Below are positions 22,190 through 37,500 of a stretch of DNA of 64,000 bases, piece by piece (the first letter of the stretch is position 1; every line of letters starts with the position of its first letter). The stretch covers positions 69,992,001 through 70,056,000 of the forward strand of contig NC_071671.1 of assembly GCF_028554725.1 (NCBI RefSeq), written 5' to 3'. The stretch comes from Zeugodacus cucurbitae (Eukaryota > Arthropoda > Insecta > Diptera > Tephritidae). Under the pieces are notes generated by a model. That model worked only from the letters and a program-made list of their open reading frames with translations. It searched no databases and was not told the origin of the DNA. The translations under genes and the position numbers were made by a program.

Positions 22190-22473
22190 GATCCCTGTGC
22201 CATATGATATCCCACTTGGACAGCAAAAGCTAGTTCTTTTGTGATGCCGCAAACTCCTCAAGAGACGACAAAGCGCTTTGAGCCTTTTACGAATTTATGC
22301 AGGCAACTAATTTGTAATCGGAACAGTTCAACTGGCTCTCCGAAGTTCGTCCTGCCAAGATGTTTCAGCCGCAGTCTAGCGAAAGCTGGACAATAAAGGA
22401 GAAAGTGTCTCGATGTCTCAATCTCCCTTCTTCCATGCAACTTTGGCTTTTTACAACTGTCATTTAGGCCCAT
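22190..22473 (-). mobile_element. 3' end of a non-LTR retrotransposon (minus orientation)
   Basis: On the minus strand the frame 22473-22258 reads MGLNDSCKKPK, then SRHFLLYCPAFARLRLKHLG and a basic tail ending SKRFVVS: the Cys/His C-terminus of a non-LTR ORF2. It is followed by GGCATCACAAAAGAACTAG and TCCAAGTGGGAT, the family 3' UTR also seen at 17740-17790. The rest of the element is missing. Confidence 0.75.
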
Positions 22474-25400
22474 TCGTCAGTATCCATTACGGCGAGCTGA
22501 ACTGTACTAAGAGCAAATAGATATTTAAATATTTTGAATCAAGAGTCGTATATTTGAAATTTGGTTTTTTCAGAAAACGATCCTGAAACTGGTGTTTCAT
22601 TTTCTATAGCGGGAGGACAGATGTAACTGCTGAATCGCAGCAGTAACTGTATAATCAAGATATACTCTTTGTATCCGTTAAATAAACAAACTTTTACAAA
22701 CGATTACACTCGAAGTAATACTATCCCCTAAATGAAGTTCCGGAAACAAAGTAAAATATGCAATTTTGCGTAATTTTCAAATAAAATAAAACAATCAAAC
22801 AAAAAAATATATTTCCTACCTTAATAAAAACACAGCAGGGGACCCTTTCAGCGCTTATTGTGCGTGTAGACACTTAATTTTCGCAAATGGCTAATTATAG
22901 TAAAGCGTTTCACTAATCCTTGGTAACTGCGTCTCATTTCGGATGCATTGATCCGCTTTACCAGGTCGCAACTATGTAAATATTCGTAAGCGAATTACTC
23001 CGCTTACCGCACCTGTAACACGCCAGATTAGATGAGGTGCTCCTTTGTATGCGTTAAAGATTCTAACGCACACACACACGCACTCTTGGACCAATTCGCG
23101 TCCACACACACACACAATTCTGCTAATCGCAGGCGACGCGTAGTCTTTGTCTGAGCTCATCGAGCGTTGCTGTTCGTTGTCGCCGATTTAGTTAATCCTT
23201 TGTTTTGATAGGAGCTGCTCAAAGTATTGTGCCTTTAATAAAGATCACAATTTCGTGGTTTCGGTAGTTGTGGATTTGGTGTACAAGTGAGTCTCAATGT
23301 ATACTCTTAAAGGCGATGTGGAGAGATTGTTAGCGCATTGCCCTTTAGCTGGTAAAACCAAATTATCAGTCTAATAAAGTGATGAACTAAGATTAACCAA
23401 GTAGGTTTAGAGAGTTTATTTTGTTATCCATTGACCCACGACAGGCAGCGTCGAACCTTAGGGAGTGCTGTAGATATTATAAAGTTTATCTTAATTATTT
23501 TAATCATTAACAAATATCAAGAAAGCCCACCAAAGGCTCGATCGAAACCCCATTAAAACATCGAATTTCTTTGAGAGAAAGTCTATCTAGAAAGTGCAAA
23601 CTGGATGAGAAGTAATTCCTTTTGTATTTAGTTCTTTCAGAAATTATGGAAGGTTTCGGTTTCGGTGATGGTTTCTTTTAGTCCAAGTATGAAATTCTTA
23701 AAAATATACATATATGCTTCTCAGAAGTCTAAACATTCGTTGCTACAAGTTCTCTTAGTATTTTGGGGCGCTCTTCATCGACTAAATCTTTTCAACTTAA
23801 GATTTTTCGCAATTTCTCACTTCTTAAACTACGAGACCCACATGAGCAGACTCGAGTACATAAAGAAAAGTATGGTTTTCTTGTAAATTAATGAAATTTG
23901 TAAGATTAATTAAGGTTTAAGCTATCAGTGAACACATGTCAAAAGTTTTTACAGTTCATTTAGACATTTGAGAAGAAAGTCGAATGCAGTGTTCAAAGAT
24001 ATAGAGTGATTCTTGTGGTTGAAACGGCTGAAAATATTTTCTTAAATAGTTTAGATGAACTACTGGGTGCGTTTCGGTTATGTAGATCCTATAGTTGTTG
24101 GAACGGGTTGCGGCATGTTAATATGATTTTATGATTTTTCGGTGAATTCAGACAAATAAAAAGCTTTATAAATCGCCAATAAGGGGAGGAGTGTGCGGTT
24201 AGCCTAAAGAGGCAAGAAATCATATTTTTCTTACTGAATTAATAAGTAAATCTAAAGAAATTGTATCCTATACGTCATTCCAAACAAAGTGAAAGGGAAA
24301 TGTATATATTTAGGATGATTGCATCGTTCTATAGAGAAGACAGTGAACAAATAAAAAATCTATAAGGATAGCTGGTTCACCATGAGTAAATAAGGAACTG
24401 CTTTTGCAAAAGGTTTTTATTTGTTCCCCAAAGCTAACTAAGTTCTTTTAAATTATTCCCTAATATATCGTAGTTCAGATTAGTTTAATAGTAATGTTAT
24501 TTTTATTAATTTTTGCTCATATTCCATCCACTCACACATGTTCCATTAAGTAGAGAGAATACCAAATTGTAAGAACCCCCTTGTAACTAACTTAATTCGT
24601 TAGATATTAGAGATTGTGAAGTGAAATCAAGTTAATTTTCGTTATGCACACCAAATAATGAGAGAAAAAAACGCAAGTGAGAGCACACAGAGCGCTTTGT
24701 AAATTTGTAATTGTAGCGAGTGATTGATAACGCATTGGCTTTATCACCATGGAAAATAAGTCAAAAGCCAATTCAACAATTTGTTTTTCCAGAATGCGTA
24801 CATTTGTAATTGTTGTTGTCTGTTGTTTGTGTGTTTTCTCATTTTCCCGCACGAGCGCAATGGCGTTGATGCTTCTCTTGACTGGGTGTGAGTTGCTTGG
24901 TGAGCGCTGTATGTGTGTGTGTGTGCGAGAGTGTGGTAACACCCCTTAATGTGTCTTAGCGCCTACCTGCAAACCCATTGCACATAATGGCCAAGAACCG
25001 GAAAACTACCCTACGCTCGCTGCAGCACGCAAGTGCGAAAGAGATAACGCGCTGCAGGGTGCTTTGCTTGTCTCAGCACATTTCACAGGACAACTCACTG
25101 TCAACGGTTGGCAACGCATCGCAGGACCTCTACACCGTGGCCGCCGTGATGCCGTTTCATTCAGACACTTGCCGCCAGCCCGCTCGGTCGAGTCGACACA
25201 TTCAATTTGGCAGCACTCAAATAGCAAAGTCCAGGCGGTTGTTGTGTCAGTCGGTGGTTGTTGGTCGTAACATCAATTATATGTGGTGCGCGCGGGAAAT
25301 GTGATTTTCACAAAAGCAACGTGTGTATAACGGCAGTGTGCAACTAACTAATTGTGAATAATCTATGTTGATGAAAATACAAACAAGCCTATATCTTATT

Positions 25401-25561
25401 GTTTACAAAGTGCAATTAACAAACTTAATTATTGTTAGTAAATTTATTACTAAACGTGAAAGAACCTCGGTGAACCAAGCGATCGGTTACTAATATCTAA
25501 CGGAGTTGAGAATTGTGCAAAGTTTTAGTGTCAAGTTGAGAAGCAGAAATACTTTTCGAAA
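22474..25561. other. 5' flank of hbn, probably promoter and 5' leader at its right end
   Basis: No coding sequence is supported. CA-rich microsatellites occur near 23069-23117 and TG-rich DNA near 24911. The stretch 24960-25300 is richer in G and C than its surroundings and may hold the hbn promoter. A TCAGTC initiator-like word lies at 25247-25252, but no TATA box or well-placed downstream element is seen, so I do not assign a start site. Confidence 0.45.
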
Positions 25562-28500
25562 ATGATGTCCACCACAACGTCACATCCCATCATGGCTCCC
25601 GTTATGCGTCCGGTTCAGGAAGGACCCGTCTCAAGACCACGCGCTGTCTACAGCATCGATCAAATTTTGGGTACACAAACGAAGCGAAGAGGTGAGTTTA
25701 TAGAATTTTTTATATTATTTTTTATAATATAAAATGAAATTTATTGTTTCTTTTATAATTAAAAACAACTTGAGTTTCTTTCAATAATTCTTGAAAATGT
25801 TCGGATAATTCTCTGCAAAAATTATGGTAAGGTATGTAGCTGGAAGCTATATGCTCCAGTGATATGCACTTTTCCTTCCGATTGCCGTCGCTTTACTTTT
25901 TTATAATTTACAGCGAGATCAATATAATGATCGCTCTGGGTAAACTTGTTGGTAATAAAATGTGGGCACAGCTTAGTAAGCTGCTTTTTGTTAAGCTTCC
26001 GAATATCTCAAGAAAGCGACTGTTTCTTGATATTATACTTATTTACTCTTACTGCTTCATCTATTAAAACTGAGGTCCTAGGAAATGGCTAAAGTCTATA
26101 TGCTTATCTAATTTATGTTAAATAATTATCAAGTATCCATAGCCTAAGTTTCATTTATAAGACTCTGCAATTAACTAAATTATGAGTTTGTTAATTTTGA
26201 TTAGTTTGAACGAGTTCTAGTTTGAAGCTTTTACGGACAAACTAGTTTTACTTTAACTTTAACTAAAAACAGTTTTGAGCATATTTATATCAAAAAGGAG
26301 ATATTAGACTGCTTTTATAGCAATATTTATAATCCCTTTTAGAAAAGTTTCCTGGAAATATGGACCTTGGTTGGAGCAGCAAATTAGGTATTTTTGTTGA
26401 CCAAATATTAAATGTCAAAGAATCGAGTTTATGGGCAATATTGGCATTTAGTACTGATTAAATAATATGCTTAGTCAATAGTTTCTTACTTGTCTACTGT
26501 TTTTAGCTCGCCTTAATGATGTTTTTAGTGTTTTTTGATAAAATTCTCAGAACAATAGTCAATTTTGTTTCAGAAAAATTACTAATTTAGATAAAAATCT
26601 TAATTTCTTAAGCGCTGCTTCATTGTGAAGACGTGGCTAAAAAGCTTTAACTCCAGTTTGTAGCGCAGGATGAACCTGACATTAGGAGCAATATCTTGTT
26701 CTGCCTTACTTGATACCAGAAATCTGCGTCATAGCTAAGATTTAAGCGCAAACGCCTCAGAAGAATGTAAACAGCGCAATTAAATTTCAAATCTCATTTT
26801 GGCAATAATATTGTAAAACTCAAGCTGTTACAATCGAGCGATCTGCGAGTTGTCATAAGATCAATGCGTTCTAATAAAGACTCACGTACATACCCACAAA
26901 CAAATAAAACGAGTTGACGACCCTCGGAAAGTGTGTTCAATGGCATAACGTGTAATCAAATTTTAATGAGCCTCAAATTAATAATTTTTCACAACTCAAC
27001 GATATGTCTGCGACGGCAGAGTTGCCGTGTACGCACAGCGGGATACCGGAGAGCGAAAAAGGACGAGAAATGTGTATTTATATAGAGACTGTATGATTGC
27101 AAATTCTGCTGCTTGAATTCAGCACAACGAGGCTTCAATGAAAACATATTCAATCCTGACTCTCCTATAGTTGTTATATTTCATTCATTCTAGCTAGTGA
27201 GTGGCAATTTCGTAGGCATCAAATTACTTATCATCGAATTAAATACGGGGGTAAATATCAACAAAATACCAGCCTAGATGGGCGTGTGAGTAAGCGAAAC
27301 ACAAAATAGAAAAGTAAAACATTTCTTAATTTTATGCCAATCGTTGTACGTGTTGTTGTAATTGAATTGCAATTTCACGCAATTACTATGTTGTTGTTGT
27401 AGGCTTTAACTCAACATCAAACTAGTATTGCCATTTGTTTGGTCACAAGTGCCCGCTGCTCGGAGCGACGTCATTGCATTGCGCTGCCGAACGCCAAACG
27501 CCGATGTCCCGCGGTGACATTATACGATTTTCGTATTCCCGACACAACGAGGCACACATAAATATTTAGCCCGAAGCAAATTTGTAACTGAAACATTACA
27601 TTACGCTTATTATTAGTAGGGATGTCTGCGGCGTGGTGGGTCGAGTGAAATTTATTGTTGCGCTGAGAAATTCGCAAAAAATCTGTTCGAACGCCTTAAA
27701 GTATACATTACATGCTATAATTAGTTGCAGCACCCATGCGTTGAACCACAGGAAGCCTATCAAGGTGATTTGAGTACGCCCATTAGATATTCTGATTTTC
27801 AGATATTTATGCGGATAATAAAATTTTTTCAATAATTGCACGAAATATTGATTTTCAAATGCTTTAAATTTCAAACAGTTTCAAAGCTCTCTTTAGCTTT
27901 CGGATGTCATAAAATCTTACTGTTATATTCTACAATCGATCTAGCTGAGATTTACAGACAGCTTTTCTGAACTTTTATTTGTTTTTAAGCTTTAATTTTC
28001 GTAAACTTTTACACTTCGTGAGTACCTCAACTCCTATAAAATAAAATTTTGTAAACTCATCTAACGTATACCCACAATTTCAGTCAAATGCACCCACTAA
28101 TACTACGTTATGCGATAATATTTACAACAACAACAGTCTCTGCTATTAAAGGCAATGGCATGGCCGCTTTTACTCAGCTCAAAATGGTTCCATAAAATTT
28201 GCATAAAATCAAAAGGACTTGACGCTAACGCCGCCATGAGTCAAATAATGTGTGTTTAAGCTTATACATACGTACATATACATATATACACAGTATATAT
28301 GTGAGATGCCGCCAGTTTTAATATAACCTCACTTACGTGTTGCTGTTTTCGTTGTATGTTGGAGTTGAAACAGCCAAAGGTGCCAAAATATTTGCACACA
28401 CTGCGGTTTTTCCTCGAGTGTGATATTGCTGGCAACCGCACACACACTCATGCTCATAAAAGCTAGCTTTATTCAGGAGAGTTTGTTTACACATACATAC

Positions 28501-31500
28501 ATCATGCAATATACATATGTATACTGAGTGGCTTATCTGTAAATATTTAGCCAAATTGATGGCATTTTGTTTAGTAATCTGCTCCATTGATTGAGCCACA
28601 ACGCTGAGTGCTGAGTAGGTGTAGTGAATGCTTTGATGGTGTTTGTGAACAGTTATTTATGGCACTAAGCTGATCCATTTCATGGTCAACCATATCAATA
28701 ATTGAGTTAATGGCGACTCATGCGAAGGTATGACATGTGGTTTACACTCAATACCTGCATTTTCAATTTGCATGCTAAAGAGGAAACTGTGGCTGTGGCA
28801 CGTAACTGTTGTTGAATATTCGATTGATCAGTCGCCAGCAATGGGCAACAGCATATTTCGATGCTTTATGAAAGACCAAAAAGGGGCTTTTAGTGGATTA
28901 TTTTTGAAAATGGGACAGCAAGTGCAATTACGAGTGCATTTTGAGGCAGAAAATATTAAACTGTACTTAAAAGAAATTATACTTTTTAATAAAATTTCCA
29001 ACATGAGTATTATTAAAATACAGCAATTAAAGGTAAAAATAGTGTTACGTGGTTGTGTCTTGCTAATATTGATTACTTTACGAATATTTATAGCATATCT
29101 TCAGGCGTTCAGTTAATCGCTTAATTTTCTTTGGAGCATTGTGTTTTCGAATGAATTTATGACTCATTTTGACATTAAAAGAAAACATATATTGCTTCAA
29201 TTATCAAATTTTATTAAAAATAAATATTTTTTATGATTTATTGGATATCCTTGAATTCTTTTTGAGACTCTAAAGTAAATGCTGTCAAGTCGAATGAAAT
29301 CTAATTCGCACTCAAGTCGAATTTTCAATTTGGTGAATGCTGCCAGCGCAGGAAATTGCTGCTTAAACCCTGGCGAACACACACACTCGTACATACATAG
29401 AAGGCATGGAAAACACACATGAAGCTTCTATACAAACACACAGCACATACATACACACTTGGCTAAGTGGTAGCCAAAATACTTAAATACACTCTTGAAT
29501 GGGCTTTTTCTCTTTCAAATCAAATTCAATTGAAACTCAATGGAAATGTGGCAGCAAACGCTACGCTTTAATTCTTTTTATTGAATTGAATTTGCAATTT
29601 TTTAACCCATTGTTTGCACACTTGGCAATTGTGTGTGTTTACCGAAAAAATTCTTTTGATTTATTGATTTTGAAATTTGCACCGATAAGCGGTAAATATA
29701 TATGTATACGAGTATGTGCGCTCGAAAATGCGAATTGAGCGGCGCATTCAAGCAAAGAAGTGCACAATTGGCGAAAAATCCAAACAAACAAACACACACA
29801 CAAACACATGGAAGAACATTTGTAGTTGTTTGTGTGTGTTTTGGATTTTGTTGTATGGCAAAGTCATGCAGAATGCTTGTTGTTGCTATTGTTTGGAAAT
29901 TATTTCGTGAAGTATTTGAAGAAGAAATTTTCAATTGTTTAACGGTGCTGAGAAGTCGGTTTGAATTGGTTTGTTTATAGTCGAGTCGACTCGGCTTCGG
30001 CATGGAATGGGCGGAAAAGTGGGTTGGTGCGAGACTGTGCGTAAGCAAAAGTAAGCGGCTATTGAATGTGCTTAAAAAGCAATGAGAAACGCTAATGTTT
30101 AGTCGACTAGCTATTTAAACTGTTTTTAATGCTATTAATATGAATTATGTAAGCGCAACCACCCCGAAAAGGTGTGCAATGAATTAAGTAAGTCTGCATG
30201 CATGCGTGTGTATGGCATACAGTGAAGCCTTGTTGAATACAAATATTGAAGACAGAACATGAATTATTATTATTTTTTCTTATATTTTTTTTTTATTTTA
30301 TATATTTTTTTATTTTATATTTTTATTTTATACTTTCATATTTTTTATTCTATTTTTTAATAATTTTTTATATTATTTTTAATTTTTTACTATTTTGTTT
30401 TTAATAAATTATATTTTTCACATAGTTTGATTATTTTTTAATTCCAAAATTTTCATTTTTAACTTTTCAGATTCCGCCGAATCCTTGAATAGCCATCAAA
30501 TACATATTCTACATAACAACAACAATAATATGAATAATCATAATCTTAGCAACCACTCTAGTAGTAGTAACAACAACAATATGAATAACATGAATTCGCT
30601 GCATCACAGTCATCATATGGCTCAACGTGAAGAATCACCAACAAACATGGATAACGGTCTCGATGTGGATAATGATGATGAATTGTCGAATAGTCTGAAT
30701 AGCGGACACGATTTGGGCGACATGGAGCGACCGCGTAAGGTTCGAAGGTAAGCATTGTACAACATCATTTCGAAAATATATTTTTCTAGAATCTTCATAT
30801 TGCTTTCAAAGCAGCATTTAGCCTTTTTTTAGAAGCTGTGCCCCTTGAAATTGTTTTTCTTCTGCTTCGTTAAAATTGTTTCCATTGACTTTACTAAATT
30901 GTTCAAAAAAAGCGAACTAACTTCAAAGGTTTATTTCTATACTTTTTATTGGCAAATTAAAATCCGCTTAAAGATCTCTAAATAATAAACTCGAATACCG
31001 TTGTATGCGAATTGCATGAGGTGAAAAGAAATCGCATTAAATTTAGCTTCCGCGCGTCTTACCAAAGCGGCCGCTTTGATACATTCAGACACAAATTCTT
31101 TCATTTCTACAATGACTTCATTTATTCGAGTCCTAACTACAATTACAACAATAATATTAAATTATTTTCTTTTGATTTCATTGCAGATCGCGCACAACAT
31201 TCACAACATTTCAGTTGCATCAATTGGAGCGCGCCTTCGAGAAGACACAATATCCGGATGTCTTCACAAGGGAAGATCTGGCGATGCGCTTGGATTTGAG
31301 CGAAGCACGTGTACAGGTAAATAGACGATGAATTGTGATTTTATTAGCTATTACAAGCCACACATACATACATAGAAGTAGATGATGAAATTGACTGCAG
31401 CTTGAGAATTGTTATCTGATTTCGTAATTATTTACGGATTAGCGCATTTTAGCAACAAACAATGGCAGCTGCTGCACGCTGCTGCTTTTTATAAGCCTCT

Positions 31501-34500
31501 ACTCTACATATGTGTGTTTGTAGAATTTATTTGTATCTTATTTTCGTACTGATGTTCCCATGGCGATTGTTGCAATAAAGCACTTTTGATATCACTTATA
31601 ATGGTTGCATTAATGGGTGCTGAATTGTCTGATCACGTGAGTCAATTTGATTGTAAGTGGATGATGAGATGCTTGCAAGAGGGCAAGCATTAGTTTTGGT
31701 GGCGATAACTGATAGTTAAATATGTTTTTGGTGTTGTTGGTATTAGTTTTTCGTTTTTGGAAAGATTGCATGAGAGACTTTTTTTGTAATATCGAAATAA
31801 GTGGTGAAGGAAAGAAATTATGAGTGCTCTGTGATTTTGAGCTTCTAATAGTGAAGTAACAATTTTATTAGCCTCCAGCTGCTGGAACTTAGTCGTTAAC
31901 AGTCTATTTTAAACATATTTTTGCGTGAAGAGACTGCTTAGTGTGTTCAAAAAATAACGGGAATTTTTTGAAAAAAAAAATCATTCGTTCACATTAATAA
32001 ATATAATAAAAATAATTTGACAATTGCATTTTTGGAATTAAAAAATTCCCGTTATTTATATTTATACTACAAAGAATTGCTGCTCTATATTATCCAGTTT
32101 CGAGTACCAACCTAGCCCAAAAACTAGTTTAAACAAAGTTTTGGGTCAATCAAAAAAGGTTTAGGGGTTGCGCAAGGAGCTTGAAATCCTGAAAAATTAA
32201 GAATTTTTGCCATTTTTGTGTCTCAGACTTCCATATTTCAAAGCCACACTATCTGGTTTCCATACCGTAATAAGATCTGCTTTTATTACCTTCCCAAAAT
32301 TACCACAATCTTAAAAATCGGTCGATTGATGATAGAGTAAATTTAAATTTAAAAATTCCCGTTATTTATATTTATACTACAAAGAATTGCTGCTCTATAT
32401 TATCCAGTTTCGAGTACCAACTTAAAGCAACATTCATGAGATATTTAAAGAATTTTTATGAAAATATTATAATACAGCATTCAGAGCACACACATATGAA
32501 ATTAAAAGCCAGTTAATCGCTTGCCACAATGCGAATTACAAATTGACGGCATAATTATTGGCTCTCAATTCAGCAATTACTTTTGTTTTGCAGTTATTTT
32601 CACAATTCAATTTCCAGATTAACGGGTTAATTAGCAACAATTAAGCGCATATAAGCTGGTGTGGGTGTGAAAGAGTGGGAAACACTGTCAAGTAGCGCAC
32701 TTAACTGTACATACATATATCCATAGAAGCACCAGTCAATTATGTTGCTAATTATGCAAATTACAATGGCAACAATTGCAACAATCAAGCGTAACGAATA
32801 CAAATGTTGCACTGCCGCATACAACACTGAATGCAAGCCTGTTTATATATATATATGTGTGTGTGTGTGTGAATGAGAATGAGTTGAGTATTGAAGTAAG
32901 TAGCAGTTCAACTGTTAATTCAAATGTCGGATTGAGCATTGTGCATCATTGTGGCGATTTGTTGAGTCTTTAGCTGTAATAGGGAGCGTTTGCGCGCCGT
33001 TGCCATACAACTGCACATGTGTGTGTTTGTGTGTGTTTCTCTCCCGTAATTTGCATAAGAATACCAGTCAAGTAGCGACTTACAGTTGTTGTTGTCGACT
33101 CAAACGATTACATGCTGCACGCGCCGTCCGCTATGCAGCATATCGACGTTTCTCCAAAGCAAAGCTGTTGATAGCTTTCGCTTTTTTTGCGCTGATGAGA
33201 ATTTAATTTACTGGCAACTTGGTGTGTTTTGCTTTGATTTCATTTGTAGTGGTTGCTGGTGGCACGAATTCGGTGTGTGTTTGTGCCGCATTAGTAAATA
33301 GCGTTAAAACACTTTAAATCGTTTTGTGTGTACACAAAACATTTGCAGTCAACGGGTACTGGGGTGGTGCCTTAAAACTATCCCAGATGCGCCTGCATGT
33401 ATGCTACGCTTACTCAAATGTTGTACAAATCGTTTATGTTGAGTGTCAGGGAGTTCGAGGGGTGTCTCTTTCCTTGCTTTTACACACCTTCATTAGTGCT
33501 GCAATGAGTTGTTAAAAGCGATTTTACATTCGATTGCATTTGGGTATTAGTGAACGGTGTCATTGATTTGTTTGATGAAAGGTTTTTGATCGAGTTTTAG
33601 GCAATAAAAAGGTCGCGGCGTTTATATCGCCATATTTTTGGTGGAGGTTAAGGGCGCTGATTGACATGTGAAATCGATTTTTATGCGCATAAAATTATAG
33701 ATTTATTTTTCAATGAACGAAAACATAAATAAATTGTATCAAACATTTATTTTTTCAAATTTTTCCTGAAATTTTTACTCAAAAACCTTAAAAAAAATTT
33801 ACCATTTCACATAATATACTACTTTTATCAGAGGGATCATAGTCCAATTTTTCCATGTGATATCATCCAAATCAACACTCAACTTCTATTAATCGGTCAG
33901 CTCAGCTTCAAACAGTTTTTAGCGACGCAAACAGTTGGGCATGAGTCGCAAGCTTCATTGAAGTGCCATTAAGGGCATTTTTAAATTGGCTATTGAGTGT
34001 TTGTTGTTATTGTTTTTACACTAATTTGACCCAACAAGCGCACAGATTAAACATAAACAGCGAGTGTCTGAGCATACGCCACAGCACCACCCTTCGCTGA
34101 TGATGATGATCAATCAGCGCAATCTCCTTTCCCCTAATGACATGACAATAATGACGGCAATAAAAAACACATAACAACAAAGTGCGATAACGGTGTATTG
34201 AACAATTTGTGTACGAAATTAACAAAAACGGATTTAGTGCTATTACAAAAACAAAAAAACAAACCAAGAGATTTATCAGGTACACATGCCTACATACATA
34301 TGTAAGTATATGTTTACATGTGTTGTTGTACTCGTGTCTGATACCTTTTTGAAAAGCTTGCTGTACATCCTCAACTCGCTCTTGTTGAGATTATAATACG
34401 TTTGAGGACTTATGTAGCTAGAAAAAATTATGATATATATATTTGATTGGGTGTGTGCTCGTCTGGTTTTTGTTGGAACAAATCCGTTTGTTAGCTAAAT

Positions 34501-37500
34501 TGGTCATTGATAGTATCAATTTTGTGAAAAAAAATTAAAAATCGCATATAATACTCGTACACGCTCACACCCGCGCGCACTTCAATTGCTTTTACATAAC
34601 CCGCACATACACACACACATACTTGTAATATGGACACTGAACGTATGAGGATAAATGAGCGTGTTGTAGCATTTTTAAATACACCGATTAGTAGTCACTA
34701 AATCGCTAACAAGTACCGCACTTTTTATATGCATACATACATACACACATAAACGTATATACATATTAACATATGTGCATGCTGTTGTTGTTTGGCTGTC
34801 TGTCATCGAATCAAGCCTGATGAGCCTTCAACGGGTTTGTAGCATACATAGATACATATGTATATCCTCAACTGTGTGCGTGTGTGTGTGCTTTCTAAAG
34901 GGCACATGGACTTGGCACGGACAACATGTTGGCATGAAGATGGCAATTATTTTCGGATTTAATGCACTTGGAAGGACACGAGCGCCGACTGACTGGTTGC
35001 CGGCAAATTGAGTGAGAAAAAATTAAATCGACAACAATTTTGTTTTTTTTTTTATAAAAGCATGCTTGTATGTATGTGTGTGTGTAGAATTGAGACAATC
35101 GCATTGGTCACACACATGAAGACCGGAGTATGTGAGGATTTGCGCTTGTAACTGACTGGTAACTAGTTTAGTATCGGGTAATTTATATAGATTTTCGTCG
35201 TTTCTGCTTTGAGAGGGTTGTTGTGCAACAAAAAAAGCATATGTTCATTTGTATTAAAATATAATAGCTATTGATAAGCTCATTGATTTACATTGGCATT
35301 AAAAGTGACGGCGGAATTATTTGTACAAATATGCTTGGTGAGGACTTTAGGTGATATGGATATGAGCAAATATGGCTCGATTGGAACAAAAAAAAATAAT
35401 AAAAATAAATATTAAAATTAAATATTAATAAAATTTTAATAATGAAATAATTTCTATAAAATGAAATGAAGAAAGGCTGCGACTTCAAACATATACAGCT
35501 TTTCAGGCGCCCTCGATTTCCAACGAGTTGATGCTATATGCAGTAACTGTAGCTCATTCATGGCTGCATTTTATCGTCCTAAACACATTCGTCTTGCAAC
35601 ATTAGCAAATGAAGGCATGCATAAAATGCCACAGCTGACATAATTACCCGGAAGCATGTCTACACATCCGACTATTCTCTGGGCATAAATGAATAAAGCA
35701 AAGCATTTAGCACAATTATGTTTCTCGTTTCATCTCAGTGCCAGAAAATGATACAAATATTAACTTGCCATTACAGCAGTCTTAACAATTAAAAGACTCC
35801 TTATATACACACCCACGTGACGAGTCAAAATGACTTACACACATACTTGAGCGCCAGAGTGAGCCCTAAGAACAGCTAGAATGTTGCTCATTGTCAACGA
35901 ACCCATTTTCATCATTACAATAATCATCTTTGCACATATCTGCCACACTCTGCTCTGCCTCTCCACTCTCGCCACCCTCCATTTGGCCAGCATTGTCGTC
36001 TAGAAATAGCTGCATTTAGGGCAATTATTGCCAGGAAATCATTACTAATTTTATTCTCGCATTGCTGCGCCGCCATTGTTGGGCGAACAGTCGACGCAGC
36101 TGCCGACGTTCGCTTGTCGTCTGTCCTCAGGGAGGCGTAGCGCTTATTGAAATTAAACCTTAAATACCCGTATACCGGCTGAAAGCTTCAATATTCGCAC
36201 TTGGCTGGGCATTGTGTTTAAAATTTCATCGGTTTACATGTCTTCTGCTCCCCCTTTTTGCGAGTTCATCAACTTCTTGTCAATTTGAAATTTTCCGACT
36301 TTGTTGAACTTTGCAACACATCCTCGTTGTTTTCGCCTCTCTGACCTGACCTGCCATTGAGGTGCTGATCGCTGCCGTTTTGCGGTCCTTGGCTTTGTGC
36401 AAATTTGCTTACAAACAATTAATTTTCTTAATACCCCACCGCAACAAGCGTTTAGCAAAGCAACCCACACACACACAGCCAGCCACACACTCGCCGCAGA
36501 CACGCCCCAGCCACAGGACAAGGCTTGCGTACAGTGCATCAAAAGAATCTGGGCACTTAAGCATTTATCTATTTAAGTCGCTGGATCCAAGTGTGAGTGT
36601 GGTGAGCGTTCGGCGCTGAGAAAATTGCTCTCTGTCAGCAGCATGCATGTTAACGGAAATGTTTTCCATGCACGCCCACACCGAATCCAAAATTCGACTG
36701 TCAACAGAAGTTCGATAAAAGCTTTGAGCTAGAAGGACATTTGCGAATAATTTCGTGCGTTCTCGGATGTGAGTTAAGGTGATGGATGTAAATGGATGCA
36801 TTCATTTAACTATATATGAAGTACTTAAATTTAAATTTTGGAACTTGATTTAGGCAAATAAGACGGCTAAGATTCTTACTTATTTGAGTTTGTGAGACAG
36901 ATATGTTAAGTATGAGTGAGTCTAGGTTCGATACGAATCGATCGAAGTCTCAGCTTGAACTCAAGGCCTTGAAGCTCGAGATCTCATAAAGTTTTAGGAA
37001 AAATAAAAGGACATTGGTAAAACCCGCTCTTCTTCCTCTTTTGCTCTCACATACGCTTTGTATGTATGTACAGTGATAATTTGTTGTTGTTAAATTGGAC
37101 GCACTCGGCATAAACACGATTGCAAATTGCATTTAATAATTGTTTGTGAGTCTCAACAAGGTACGAGCCCCTAAAGGTGGTAAGAGCTGGATGGTCATTT
37201 GGTAGTCTTTCACCTTTCGCTCATAATTCTTGTTGTTGCTGTTTCTTTATAATTTGCCAAAATGGATTGCTGCTTCACCATAGGCAACTGTCTGAACACC
37301 TGATGTGGCAACTCTGGCGGTTAGAGTTGCATGCAACCTGGGCTGTGGCATCAACCGCGCACTTTCTTCTCAGTCAGCTTAATTTGAGAGTCGGGGTCGG
37401 TTATGCGAAAATGCGTTTGACTCCGTTGGGGTTAATGCAGGGTTGTTGGCTGAAGACAAGCAGAGGAGCTGCTGACTTCCGATTGGATTCTATTGTAATG

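Noticed and set aside
28730..29116. 128-codon open frame in hbn intron 1
   Set aside because: No family features, codon use like AT-rich non-coding DNA, and no promoter or splice context.
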